64,000 nt of DNA from Pterois miles (taxonomy: Eukaryota; Chordata; Actinopteri; Perciformes; Scorpaenidae), in contig CAMQGK010000637.1 in the NCBI GenBank assembly GCA_947000775.1, positions 14,449,501-14,513,500 on the forward strand. The letters are read 5' to 3'. Every line of letters begins with the position of its first letter. Within the stretch, counting starts at the first letter, position 1. A model generated the notes under the pieces. That model searched no databases, was not told the origin of the DNA, and saw only the letters and a list, made by a program, of their open reading frames with translations. Shown here one piece after another: positions 1 through 12,122 of this stretch. The translations under genes were made by a program, and so were the position numbers.

Positions 1-2591
1 CAGGAGACATGGGCCTATTTGCATAGAGATGTAATATTCCATTGAATTTTAAATATGAAATACATCTTCACAGAGACAGGTTGTTATCGGAGGACGATGA
101 ATGTGTGGTTTTAAAAGGGACATTGCACGGACTTTGTTGGTTTTAGTATTCTCTACATCAGAGCGCCGGCTGCTACCAGGTTGGATTATTAATCTGCACG
201 TTGACTGGCAGAAAAGATTTGATGTGAAACTGAGATTTAATATATTGCCGCTCAGTGCTAATCATTTCTATTGCTGCATCAAGCCAACACGAGCAGAGCC
301 ATTTTACCGCCATTTTAACTCCTCTGCAATCATTCATTTTACGTCTGCAAAAAAATGCCTCTTTTTTTCCACAAGCACGACAAAAAATAAACATTACGGT
401 CGTAATTGTGTTGACTAACTGAAAAGGACATCGTTTTCATCGTGCCAGGTGGATGCAAAAATATTTGAATATGCCGTCGTGTCAATGGTTTTGGAGTCAT
501 TCATGTTTCAGGTCAGTGGTGCTATAGCTCAGCATCTCTCTGTTGCTACCTCTGACCTATTATGTAATTACTTTAGAAGGCATGCCAAGAGGGCGCTGGC
601 TGTGATTTAACATCCACTTTGTAAATAGAGCTGAGAGGTAAATTTATACCGCAGCAGCTACAGGTGGCTCCAGTGTTTATGACAGTGTGACACTATTATT
701 CACAGCAATAGTCAGGTCCAGGTTACATATTAGGTTTAATAACACCACTCAAACCTTTGGGAACAAATGTATTGTTTTCAACAACAGGAAGACAGGTTTT
801 GATTGTACCAAAACAGATTCCAGTCACATCAGTGGAGACAGAGCAGCAGTTCCACGAAGAGACGACTCTTTGTCCCAGGACTGTAATAAGGTCTCAGGTC
901 CAGCCGTCATTTAACAGGGCACAAGCACCAGTTAACCACACTGTGGACAGCCTCTCCACTAATAAGCTGACCTACATTCCTGTATCACCAAACTTTTACT
1001 GCTAAATACTGCTGGTTTACAACTGAGACAGGCACAAAGAGACTATTATTAAAGTTCTCCTTTTCTAATCTATTCTAGTCTGATTGTGCACAAAAAAAGC
1101 ATCAAACACTTGTCAAACAGGATGGGGTGCGATTTGAAGATTTGTAGCTCCACGTATCTTAAGTCTCAGAGCAAGCGTTCACGCTGAAGATGAGAGACAA
1201 GCATTTCAACATTTCAAAATATTCACAAGAAATGCTGCACCTCTAACACTGCATGTGTCTGAAACTTTAATAATTATTAAATATTTTTAGTACTTACAGG
1301 ATTACTTCACCCACAAAATGACTATTTGTATGCCAATTACTCACCCCGTGTTACCTTGAATTCTTGAAGACTTTGCTTTTCTCGCCTCCCTCCACAGTGA
1401 GGGGCCACATTAACAACAGCAAAGCTATATCAAAACATCTGTTCACAAACTCTCACAACTCATAATATAATATACATACCTCTGCATAATGAGACTGAGG
1501 ATTATACTGCACAAGTTGTGTGAGTTTGGAATCAGATGTTTCGATTAGCTTCGTTGCTAGTAAATGCAACCCCCATTAACTTCAATTCATCAAGACTTTT
1601 TTCTGTTTTTTCATTCTCTGTTCACCGTAGAGACACGGGATGAGTTACTGATATATAAATGGTCATTCTGTGGGTGAAGTATTCCTTTAAACTGGGAACC
1701 AATAAACACGGCACAAATGCGAGCAGATATTCTTCTGGCCACTTCATACGTGGACCTTTCCAGAGGGCGTAATTTCTGTCAAACTAAACATTGCTCTCTA
1801 CTACTTAGTCAAGCTTTCATTAAACCAATTTAACACCTGACAGCTACTTCCTGCTTTGAGACTTCATACTGTTCCCGGCTTCTCCACACAGCTTTTCGCA
1901 CTCAATCAGTCGCAAATGGCTTTGAGTGGGCCATCAACAACAGCCACTGTCCACAATATCTACCCCTGATTAGTAAGCTCTATCTCCTATTTTGTGCCAT
2001 CACTAAACTTTAATCAGGAGGAAGCACTTAAACTTACTTACCAATCACCCCAAAAGCTCTCATTGAAAAAAGGTTCAGCTAATACCAACAGCTAGATGAA
2101 CACATCAAGATTCAAGTGGACTATAATCAATATGTACTGTAACTCTACAGCAATATCCCTGGGATACCTGAATGTGGCCAGCAATGTATACAACAGATGG
2201 AGGGGTAACATGACAAAATGTCCAAACTGTTGGCAGTATCTTAACAAAGAGCAACAAGGGGATGCTGTAGCTGAAATCCAGCGGCATGTTGGAAAAATCA
2301 TTGTTCAGAGGAAATGCTGTGTTGACCAAACTCTAAGTAGAAACCCACATGAGCTACAATAAGTAATGCTTTTACCAGAAAGTACAGCAAAGGAAAACTT
2401 GGAAGAGTCCTAAAAATGCACACACATTTGGAATGAGCGACCTCAACATCAAACAGAGAGCATTACTGTGCAGAAGAGAGACCCAAGACCTTACTGCAGT
2501 GCACAATCACAGCAGCTTGGTCCAAAATGCTAAAACAGCAGGTGATGATACAAGGGAGCCGCGTAATGCAAAAAGATGGATGAAAACATAC
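1..2591 (-). other. tanc1: intron sequence at the left edge
   Basis: Non-coding, taken as the intron after exon O. It contains one TTAA-type MITE-like element (1292-1690). I saw no TANC exon or other gene here. The short open frames are not supported by splice sites or recognisable protein features. Confidence 0.6.
1292..1690. mobile_element. MITE-like element with inverted termini (TTAA end)
   Basis: The left end reads ggattacttcacccacaaaa and the right end, reverse-complemented, reads ggaatacttcacccacagaa. Similarity continues inward for about 60 nt (both have ACTCA(C/T)CCCGTGT). The right end is followed by TTAA at 1687-1690; the left flank is degenerate. No coding capacity. TTAA ends suggest piggyBac-type mobilisation (inference). 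Confidence 0.7.
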
Positions 2592-2670
2592 CTGTCTCTC
2601 CCCACAGAGTGTCGTGGCTATCAATTTGCACAGCATGCTCATTATTCAATGCCAGCAAGCCTCTCACAAC
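2592..2670 (-). CDS. tanc1: tanc1 exon O: short ankyrin exon ending DTLWGET
   Basis: Exon of 79 nt, entering in phase 0 and leaving in phase 1, with acceptor tttcttttttggcag and donor ACAG|gtatgt. It is too short to stand out as an open frame. It encodes VVRGLLALNNEHAVQIDSHD followed by TLWGET. The DxLWGETA motif opens the next ankyrin block in TANC1 and TANC2. The EHxVxxxxxDTLWGET form fits TANC1 better. No following exon (expected to begin LTAAAGRGKLEV) was seen to its left, so it is presumably outside the window. Confidence 0.9.
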
Positions 2671-4029
2671 CTGCCAAAAAAGAAACTCAGATTAATGGCA
2701 TACTGTTTCAGCATAAGATATCAAATAAACCTTCAAGAGGTTATACAACGTGCTCATTTTGTAGCAGAATAGCAACAAATGGGATATCGCTGCCTGTGTA
2801 AAATCTTATAAATTAATCACAGCAGACTACAGAACCACTTGTCCCTGAACCGCTGTATGTGGTATGCGAGTTGAGTCCAATCTGATTAATACTTCTTTAA
2901 CGGGGTCTCCTTCATGTGGGTTGACAGCTTAGCTTGGCCCAGTTCTGTTATTCTGAGCTGGGCCTCGGGATCCCATTCCAGCTAATGAGGAAGCCAAAAT
3001 AAACCTTGAGCCTGCATCGCACCTGGGCAGCGATCCCTGAATCCTGCTTTCAGACATACAAAGCTGAGCAACACTTAAAGTCATCCCCACTGAGAACAAG
3101 ATGTGCTCAGATTTTATCTATAGCTCGCTCTGCTCTCTGGAATATTTTGTGGAAGGTTGTTGTGAAAACACAAGGAGGATAGTTTTTGGGATGTTGTACA
3201 GTTAGGAAAGATTTTTTTCTTTTTAAATACTTTTGGAGCATTTTTTTCCTTTTTACTGAGAGTGACAGTGAACTGAAAGGAGGAGACAGAGGGGGTAACA
3301 TGCAGCAAAGGGCCCCAGCAAAGGGCCCCTGGATTCAAACCTGGGGCCGCTGCAACAAGGACCCAGCCTTGGTACATGTGGCGCCCGCTCTGCCAAGTGA
3401 GCTACAACTGCACAACTTTAAAGCATTTTTGGAAAATGTGACATTTTCAGCATACTGCCTTGTGAAAGGATAAGTGCAGTCCTTATGCGTAATGAGGGCT
3501 CATTTATTACGATCTGGGACCCTGTCCTAGATTATTTACCATTAGAGCTCAACCACACTGTTGAAAGGCCAATATCCTTCAGAGTGGAAGCAAATTATGC
3601 CTTATGCCACATAAAATATGAAAAAAATATTTCTAAGATCACCTTTTACTATTCACTATCAATGAGAGTCTGAGGACAATATACTTAACTCTAAGTGATA
3701 CTATTTGCTATTTCTATTGCTGTCTTTTCTTATATATTTATTTTTACAGTCATTTCTAATCATTGTATGTTAATTTTTGTCAAATATCCTTTTCTGATTG
3801 GTTTTGGGGGGGTTGACTGTAATGACTGTGAGCCTTCTGTTCTGAAAAAAAAAAATAAATATGTTTGGAAAAACATGTTTTGGAAAATGTGCAGTGTGAT
3901 TTGTATGTGTGGGTCATCTCTTTTTGTAGTGAGTAAAGTTTCTTTATCATATTCTCAGGTTCATTAATTGTTTTTATGAGGGCTGATTGAATGGAAAGTG
4001 TAAAATATGTGCATGTGTGTGAGTCCGAC
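2671..4029 (-). other. tanc1: intron between exons N and O
   Basis: Intron of 1,359 nt. It contains a tRNA-derived SINE (about 3250-3412) and A-rich and T-rich runs. No other feature was seen. Confidence 0.8.
3250..3412 (-). mobile_element. tRNA-derived SINE
   Basis: On the minus strand a tRNA-like head has an A box in TAGCTCACTTGGCAGAGCGG (3385-3404) and a B box GGTTTGAATCC (3331-3341), with typical spacing. The rest does not fold as a full tRNA, and a low-complexity tail follows. This is an RNA polymerase III retroposon, not a working tRNA gene. Confidence 0.75.
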
Positions 4030-4215
4030 CTGCGTGTGTCCCATGCTGGAGGCCGCTATCAAAGCCTGCTGCAGAGCTTTGTTCTTCAGAGCGCAGTCCT
4101 GCTGCTGCCCCTCGGCACTCCATTCTAGCTCCAGCAGGTACTGGATAATCTCTGGGTGTCCGCGGAGAGCAGCATGGACCAGTGCACATTGGCCACTCTT
4201 ATCCACATGATCAAC
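4030..4215 (-). CDS. tanc1: tanc1 exon N: ankyrin repeat, VDHVDKSGQCALVHAALRGH
   Basis: Exon of 186 nt with phase 0 at both ends and acceptor attcccaccag. It encodes VDHVDKSGQCALVHAALRGH, PEIIQYLLELEWSAEGQQQD and CALKNKALQQALIAASSMGH, then TQ. The DKxGQCALVHAALRGHxEIxxYLL unit is a standard ankyrin repeat. The donor CAG|gtcgga lacks the usual A or G-A-G-T after GT and is weaker than the others. The next exon fits in frame (SMGHTQ joined to VVRGLL). The intron between this exon and exon M is only 181 nt. Confidence 0.94.
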
Positions 4216-4396
4216 CTGGTGGGAATACAACATGGTTAGTTTTATTGCACCAAAACATCTGGGGTAAATGTACGGTATGTTTGAATAGCTTTGGGTTATG
4301 TGCTACATCAACATGGCTTAGCAAATGCTGTACAGATAAACACGACTATAGCCTAAAGACAGTTCAGTTTTTATCATCACAATGTGGACCCCTCAC

Positions 4397-4633
4397 CTTG
4401 CCTCCCCTCTTGCAGAGCAGCATGACTAGTCCCAGGTGTCCTGCAGCGGCTGAAAAGCAGAGGGGGTTCATGCCATTTTCAGACACCACCTCTACGCTGG
4501 CCCCGAACTCGAGCAGCAGGGAGGCAATTTCCTGGTGACCGAGGTGGCACTGGACACAAAGCACCGGTGCGTTGTTCAGGACTTCTGTGCGGTAATTCAC
4601 GTTCGCCCCACCCAGCATCAGCAGACGGCTCAC
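4397..4633 (-). CDS. tanc1: tanc1 exon M: first ankyrin repeats
   Basis: Exon of 237 nt with phase 0 at both ends, acceptor gtactatcag and donor AAG|gtgagg. It encodes VSRLLMLGGANVNYRTEVLN, then NAPVLCVQCHLGHQEIASLL, LEFGASVEVVSENGMNPLCF and SAAAGHLGLVMLLCKRGGK. The hydrophobic pattern (GHxEIxxLLLEFGA; AAAxGHLxxVxLLxxxG) is that of ankyrin repeats. These repeats are expected to mediate protein contacts in the scaffold. Confidence 0.96.
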
Positions 4634-7600
4634 CTGATAGTACAAATGAAATGCAAACACAGACAGCTGGTGTTAGAACGATGTTATCAAAGTGTTGCCA
4701 TCTGTGCACTTGTGTTGTCTGCAAACAATTCAGTTATATTGCATTTACACGCCCTCTTATGTAAAAGACAATAAAAGATGCATTTCAATTCAATCAATTA
4801 AAATATTTCATCATGATTAATTACATAATTGTCCATAGTTAATCATGATTAATTGCAAATTAATCACCTTTTTACAGGGAGCTTTGTCATTTTTTAAAAT
4901 ACTTCAATCAACATGGAGTGAGCAAATATGCTGCTTTATGCAAATGTATTTTTATACTTATTAATGGAAATGAATTACCAACACAAAAAATGACAAATGT
5001 TGTTCAAAAACCCTCACAGGTTCTGCATTTAGTATAAAAAAATAAGCTCAAATCATAACATGGCAAACTGCAGCCCAACAGGCAACAACAGCTGTCAGTG
5101 TGCTGACTTGACTATGACTTGATCCAAACTGCATGTGATTATCATAAAATGGTCGTCTGTAAATGGGACACTAGTGGGTACCCATGGAACCCCTCTTCAT
5201 TCACATACCTTGAGGTCAGAGACAGTTTTTCCTTACCAAAATTAAGCCTACATTTTAGGTTAAGTTTGGACAAGTATTTAGCCTCCTTTGCGACAAGCTA
5301 ATATGACATGATTGGTACCCTGAGCCCGCTACAACCTAAAAATCACCAGTTGTGACGAGATAAAAAAAAAAAAAAAATGTGGCTGTATTTAACCAAATCA
5401 ATATAACTGTACTTATACAAACCGATATCACAAATAAAATATTTGCCCTAAGGAGCTTTGTAATCTGTACAGCATACGACACCCTCTGTCCTCAGAGACG
5501 CTGGCTCCTGCTTTAAAAGGGGAAATGGAAAAAAAAAAAAAACTCAGACAGAGCAACAGAGGAGGGATCCCTCTTCCAGGACGGACAGATGTGAAATAGA
5601 TCTGTGTACAGAATGGACCAAAATGGCAAAATTACGACATGAAAAAAAAGATCAGGTTGACAAAACTATAGATGGATTGTAAACATATGTGAAGAATATT
5701 ATCTGGGAGGATCAAGTGGATCGCTATGCACTCATTATTCCTGAAGCACCTTCAAAGGTAAATAATATGTGACTTCCACAGTATTCACGATAATCCAAAA
5801 AGGCATTACAGGTATCTACAGAAAAAATGTGGGATCTTGACTTGAATTTAAAGTAAAGTACATGTTTACTATGATGGAGGTGCAACAAGATGTGAGGATT
5901 AAACACTTTTCTAAGCCTATATATTTTTTCCAATTTATGACTTTGAAGGATGTGTGAACACCGTGGTCCGTGTCTAATTTAAACAGCAGCAAAATCTACA
6001 TCTCATACTCTAAGATACATTTGATCTTCCCCTTGTAGCTCATTTCAGTGTAAAAGCTTTTATTGCTTCAGCTTCAGAGACTTTTCTCGAAGCAAAGGTC
6101 TGACACAAAATGAAGTAGTCACATTCTACTGAGCGCAATTATTAAGTGTGTTATTCTCTTCCATGATGAGGAAATCAATAATAAATGCTTAGTCAAACAG
6201 AACTGCGGAGCCAAATGAACATCCGACAACAGGAAATGAAATTGTGCATTTTAGTTGCATCCAATGTGGAATGAATTAACAGTTTTTCCCAGAGGACAGA
6301 ACAAGGTCGTTCTGTAAATGTCTCTATGAGTGATGTTACACTTACACACAATATCTCAGAAATAGACAATGAGAGATGGGATACCGCTGAAAAGCTAACA
6401 AAATATGTGGGATAATTTAGCTTCAAGCCAGAATACATCATTGTGACATAATCTAGCAAATACAAATGATCTTCCTCTCAAAACAAAACAGGACGGGGCT
6501 CCAGAAGCAACAACTATCCGAGGAGGCAGAAGTGTAGCTGAATATCTGAAAAAATAAAGATTAAAGAATAATAAAGATTATATTTATAGTTAAAAAAAGG
6601 TTTATCCTTAAATGACTTTCTGCCCCCTATCTTGTGCTGTCCTTTAATTCCTCATGTTTTGTACGTTCTTCAGCCTAGTGCACATTTCATCACGAACATT
6701 TTTCATTTTCAATGTTGCTCATATAAGAATAAGAAAGCCTGGGAAATAGCTGATACATAAATGGCTAATCACAGTGTGAAAAAAGCAAATGACTGTTTTA
6801 GTGCTGAAATACAATTAAGCTTCAGGATATAAATGATATTACAGTTGGCCAAAGAGGCAAACTGACCGCATCTGCCTTCTTTTCTTTGCTTCTTGTGTTA
6901 ACATATGCGGCTGGAATCCAACCGTTGCATTTAACGTAGCTCATTTCTAACATTAGACACGCACACACTACATCTATCACTGTCCTGAACATACCCCATA
7001 CTGAGACATGTTCTTATCATTACCATATAAGGAACAAGGAAAATGGGACGTATTGTATAAAATGCAAAAATAGGGAAATGTGAGAAAAATGTGAATTATT
7101 GTGAAATGTTACAAGAAAATGGGAAAAGCTTTGAGGGCTAAATTGAAAATGGCTAGAAGGGCGGGGACTAATAAAACAGACAAAATGAGTTTGGAGGTGG
7201 AGAAGACAGTTTAAGCTTTTATATTTTTACAATCCATTTAAATTTTGTGACTCACTCTGACTGTAATTATTTGTGTATTAATTTAGACTTCTGCCTGTTA
7301 ATGGTATTTGCTTTTGGCCTTGCACACATCGAGCTAATGTTAAGAAACAAGATGAATCGGTCTAGGTCGATGAGCATCCTTATTCTGCTTTTCATGGCAG
7401 TTTCAAAAGTTAATGTGTTCTGAGCTCACACTCATCCCCATAAGTATGTGTAAGGAACAGAGCATGACATTTATAATAATTCACAACTTAATTGCCATCT
7501 GTGGAACTGCAAAAGGATTCAGGGAGGACATTTGAGGATTTCAGATGTCACTAATAATACCTCGTAAACTAATCATAAGTTATAAGAAAAATAATTTAGA

Positions 7601-7893
7601 CTTTTTGATTAATTAACACTAAAAATCTAAACTGAAGTCTAAAATAACAAGACGCACCCATCATAAGTTACCAGATTCCAGAGTGATGTCTTCAAATTGC
7701 TTATTTTGTCTGACCACCAATTAAAAAAAACAAGAATATTTTATCACAATGGTACACAATTAAGAGGACAGAACCAGCAAATGTTTGGTATTTCAAAATG
7801 GTCATTATTAATCACCATTCTCATCATCTAATCAGTTAATGGGCTGGTTGTTGCAGGTCTGTCCAACACATAAGATCTGGAGAACATCTTTAC
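4634..7893 (-). other. tanc1: intron between exons L and M
   Basis: Intron of 3.3 kb. It has one degenerate copy of the AGGGCTGTCA-family element near its 3' end (about 4780-5360), poly-A runs at about 5361 and 5529, and otherwise unremarkable AT-rich sequence. Confidence 0.8.
4780..5360 (+). mobile_element. AGGGCTGTCA-family hAT-like element, copy A (degenerate ends)
   Basis: It shares blocks with the copies at 21.6, 37.7 and 63.1 kb. These are gtccatagttaatca near the left, caacaacagctgtcagtg with tgacttgactatgactt in the middle, and gtgattatcataaa. The terminal AGGGCTGTCA motifs have been lost. Same orientation as copy B. Confidence 0.7.
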
Positions 7894-8016
7894 CTTGACG
7901 TTGGGTGTGTAGAGATTCCTCAGGGAGGCCAATGCTGCAGAGAGGCCGTCGGCACTGCAGCTGATCCACAAAGCCTGCAGCACACTGGATGACACACCTG
8001 TTCTCTTACTCAGGCC
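7894..8016 (-). CDS. tanc1: tanc1 exon L: GLSKRTG...SLRNLYTPNVK
   Basis: Exon of 123 nt with phase 0 at both ends and donor AAG|gtaaag. It encodes GLSKRTGVSSSVLQALWISC followed by SADGLSAALASLRNLYTPNV and K. This is the helical repeat leading into the ankyrin domain. The acceptor is unusual. On the sense strand the intron ends in (TG)n of about 129 nt and then GCAG, with no pyrimidine-rich tract. The upstream intron is only 358 nt. Confidence 0.95.
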
Positions 8017-8374
<358 letters not shown>

Positions 8375-8483
8375 CTTGAAGATGTGTGCTTTGAGGATGT
8401 GGTGTCCCAGCTCCATGGTCTGCTGACGGTTCAGTTTCCCCTCTTGGCGGGAAAGCATGAAAGCCATGAGAGCATGACCAGTC
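8375..8483 (-). CDS. tanc1: tanc1 exon K: SRQEGKLNRQQTMELGHHIL helices
   Basis: Exon of 109 nt, entering in phase 2 and leaving in phase 0, with acceptor ctctgccag and donor AAG|gtacag. With the split arginine codon it encodes RTGHALMAFMLSRQEGKLNR and QQTMELGHHILKAHIFK. The sequence is almost invariant across vertebrate TANC1 and TANC2. The exon is short and open in other frames, so the frame was set by junction phase and by the family motif. Confidence 0.95.
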
Positions 8484-8684
8484 CTGGCAGAGGAAACAAC
8501 AGAGAGGATACTCAGCTGGAGAGAACAGGTAACAATAAGAGCATGGGAAAGAAATCAAGACAGCATAGTATAGCAATATTTTATGTGGCAATACTGTATT
8601 GATACACAGATGTCAAGTATCAATCTTTTATGATATAAACTATTAATCTGAATTCTGTCTTTTACAGGTTGTAGTGTGCTCAGT

Positions 8685-8895
8685 CTTCAAGCTAGACACT
8701 GGTATCATATGAAACTTAAGGAATCCACTGGTACCAACCATGTCATGCTCACTTGTTGGGATGAAGCCTAAATGGCGCTCCAAATTTACAACAAATTTTG
8801 GTGAAGAAAAACTGGCATGACCATTTTCAAAGGGGTCCCTTAACCTCTGACCTCAAGACATCTGAATAAAAATTCTGAGATGTAAACTGTAATTT
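8685..8895. mobile_element. AGGGCTGTCA-family fragment
   Basis: Shares ctggtatcatatg, aaggggtcccttaacctctga and cctcaagacatctgaataaaaat with the internal parts of the copies at 37.8 and 63.2 kb. Both ends are missing. Confidence 0.6.
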
Positions 8896-10234
8896 GCAGT
8901 TGGAAAACGGTAAGAAATCGCAATATATCTTATAGCAATACTCAGTATAGGGCTGGCCTGAGTGCTTCAAAAGCTCCTTTTACATTTTTTTAATATATAT
9001 AAATAATACATATACTGTATATGTAATAATCATGTATAAACCCCCATATATCCCATGAAATAATGAATAATCCCACAACATTATTCATTATTCATATTCA
9101 ACATTAATTATTATCAGTTATTCTCAGACGGATATCATTGTGTTGTGTGCAGAGGTGCTGGTGTGTGCAGTAGCGTGGTTGTGGTGCTGAAATGGGGGAG
9201 ATGGAGACAGAAGCACATGTCAGCCTGCTGTGCCACAATGCAAAGACAAGCTTCTAATACCTTTCAATATTTCTCCTTTAACCTTCGTAGCACAAAAAGC
9301 GGTATTCGGGACCGTCCTAACTTAGTGTATCGCAAAAAGTTTAAAATTGCAATAAGGTGCCTTAAGTTTCGTGATAAGTGAGCCCCACCCCTAACAAACA
9401 GAATGACAGCAAAAGACAGATATACAGTAAGTTTTCCTGCTGTTGTGGGAAACTTAATGTTCAAAACATTTTCATAACATAGTCTCATCAGATTTCTGCT
9501 TCAGGATAAACTTTGGATGGTATTTTTTTGCTATATATAAATCTACTGATGCATTCGGTGATGATCTGCCCCACATGAACATGAAACTGCTCCTTCATTT
9601 TGGTCACGAAGAGCACCTTGACTTTGTCATGAGAACTATTTATTTCAGTAAGGTATAAATGCAGAATGCCCCACTGAAGGAGTGTAAAACCCCTGGGTTC
9701 TCCTTTCCCTCTTCACTCAGGCTCTCTGCCATTAATTAATGCAGAACTTCATTAAAAGGACGTGCATGATTGCAGATCATTTTGATCTGCTTAAAATTCT
9801 CTATTCGTGCCCTGGCAGTGCAGCGAGTTTTTTTTTTTTTTTATCTGCATGTGAATTCCCTGTACCAGACTCTGAAGCTTTGTTTTTTTAATGACGGAGT
9901 TGGAAGGCTGTGAATGACCAGAATATAAAGCTCGGCTCTGGTCCACTTAGAGACACCGCTGTGTGAGCAGAGGTGATACTGACGAGCAACAGGGCAGGAA
10001 AAAAAGCATGCTAAAGTGACATCATCCAATTTATCAAGTGTGAATGACTAAAGTCTCTAAAGTGGGTGAGAGAATTACAATCATTCAGCATGGCTGAAAC
10101 ATATGCCTGTCTCACAGGGCAAGAAGGGCACGGCAGGAAACAATGATCATTTTCTGCAGATTGAAGTCTCCTCTGTAGATTCACACAACTGCATACAATA
10201 TGTGACATAGCAATATTTTTCCAAATAAAAAAGG

Positions 10235-10440
10235 TGTTACCTCCACTAAGGTCATGGGCCTTGGGCCAAGGAGATTATGTTTTCACTGGCATTGCTTTGT
10301 TTGTTTGTTTGTTAAGGATTACTCCAAAAGTTCTCTGTGGATTTGAATCCAAAGTTTTGGAGGGCTGGGGTGTGGCACAATGAACAATTCATTACATTTT
10401 GGTGGCGGTGAGGATCATGATCCGGGTTCAGGATTTTTTT
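10235..10440. repeat. degenerate interspersed repeat (ttatgttttcactggcattg... type)
   Basis: It has the layout of a widespread fish repeat: gccaaggagattatgttttc, then (tttg)n, ggattact-caaaa, ggatttgaatcc, and cattacattttggtg. Its class is uncertain to me. It has no coding capacity. Confidence 0.5.
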
Positions 10441-11444
10441 TAAGAATTACAATCAGCCATAACCTGAAGACCACTGGATATAACACTTGTGCAATGTAAC
10501 TGATGATGTGTTGATGACGTGTGAACCAGCCTCCTTCCTTCAGAGCAGAGTTGAAAATAGAGTTGACTTCAGTCAAAGCACACTTGGTGATTGCTGGAAA
10601 CACTAACGATGACGGCTGAGGTGAGTTTTTTTTTTCATTTTTCTGTCCAGAATGAAGTGTTTTATGATGCTCCGCTATGTACAGATGATCTCAACATATA
10701 CAAAAATACACATGGATGATGGCGAAAACTGAATGGAGATGGGGGGCAATTGTACTCGGGCACCTTGGCGGAGGTCTGTGCTCTCCGAGTGTCATTCTAG
10801 CTTTCGACTTGTTGTCTATTTCCTGATTCAAAGGTCCATTTCTAATACAATTATTTAGTATAATTTTGACATCCAGTGATTTCAAATTATGGTGGCAGCT
10901 CGAGCTCCAGACTGAAAAAGCAATATTACTTGTTGGCTTTTGCTTTTCAGTGGAAACTGCTGCAGAACTCTGTATGTCAATAGTGCCCTTGTGAATTGTT
11001 TATTGCTGGTAACAAAATAAAAAAGCTGCAATACAATACATAATAGCATCTGCATTATAAACAGTGGGTTGTTATGACTATAGCAAATACCTGGAACATC
11101 TCAACCTCAATTTCTTCCCCGTCTCAGATAGCGGTTGTGATGCACTTATTGATCAGTACATTCTATTTACTCTCTACACAAAGTCCTTCAAGACAGTCTA
11201 GTTTTCATGCAAAATGGGGGCCATGACTCACAAACAAATAATAACTAATTCAGAGCCACATACTTCAAGGACAAACATGATTATTTCTCAAACATGAGTG
11301 CTGTCTGCTGTGCATATTATTTCTACTAAAAGGACTGAATTCTAAGCAGATCTCCAAGAGAAAAATTACTAATGCAAGGACATTATGATAAAAAATGTAA
11401 TTAATGCAGTTAATTTGACCACTGCCATGTAATTCTGGTCATGT

Positions 11445-11960
11445 TTAAAGGTACAGTTTGGGTGTTATCCATAGTCAGTGTATTACCTACGGTAGATGAT
11501 GGTCAGCATGCGCCCAGTTTGGAGAAACAGAGTACCGGCATGGGAGAAAAACAATGTACTGCTGTGGACGGGGGCAGCAGCTAATTGTATTTTATCTTAC
11601 CATCAGACAGTCCTTTCCAAAGGAGAACTGAACTAAATAGAAACTTATCAAAGCTCTATTTAATGCCACAAGACACTGTTAGCAAAAACACTTTCAGTTT
11701 AGTTCCCTGTAGGAAAATATTCTAAAGGTTGTGTACACTTAAATTGATATAGATTTAGGTGGGCCTTTCTTTTAGGTGGTTAAAATAAGTTTTGCTGCTG
11801 GTCCTGTCCACAGCAGTACATTGCTTTGCTGCCATGTGGTAATTCCTATCTGCTTCTCCAAACTGGAGGCGTGCCGACCGTCATCTCCTGTAGGTAATAC
11901 CCTGACTATGGATAAGTACCTCATACAACCCCACTTAAAAACACTCAAACTATCCTTTAA
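11445..11960. mobile_element. MITE with long inverted termini flanked by TTAA
   Basis: The left end starts TTAAAGGTACAGTTTG and the right end, reverse-complemented, starts TTAAAGGATAGTTTGAGTG. Both continue through tccatagtcag, gtattacctac, agatga and ccagtttggagaa, so the inverted termini are about 100 nt. TTAA lies at both borders (11445-11448, 11957-11960). It is non-coding, 516 bp long, and piggyBac-like by target site only. Confidence 0.8.
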
Positions 11961-12122
11961 ATTTGTGCTTTCTTATAGATTGTTTGGAGTCTAATTGTGA
12001 TGTGCTGCAAGACTAATTTTTAAATGTGCTATAGAGTTGTCTTGCCTGTAATTGAATCCCACATTCCTAAAAGAAAAGCTGCTGAGTTATGGCATTTGCT
12101 TAAAAAAGCAAAGAGGACTGAC

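Larger units (their letters stand above)
8484..12122 (-). other. tanc1: intron between exons J and K
   Basis: Intron of 3.6 kb. It contains a TTAA-flanked MITE (11445-11960), a degenerate interspersed repeat (10235-10440), a fragment of the AGGGCTGTCA family (8685-8895) and AT-rich sequence around 8990-9110. No exon found. Confidence 0.8.

Noticed and set aside
3114..3377. 87-codon minus-strand open frame
   Set aside because: Reads through the tRNA-derived head of a SINE.
3331..3404. tRNA gene on the minus strand
   Set aside because: The A and B boxes are there but the acceptor and anticodon stems are not; it is the head of a SINE.
10609..10626. atgacggctgag followed by gtgagt on the plus strand, like the end of a first exon
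   Set aside because: Only four codons, next to repeat-like sequence, with no acceptor partner that yields a recognisable protein on the plus strand.
12029..12122. Continuation of the exon J open frame past the donor
   Set aside because: The extra residues do not match the TANC family, whereas splicing at CCAG|gtcagt joins in phase to exon K, which does.
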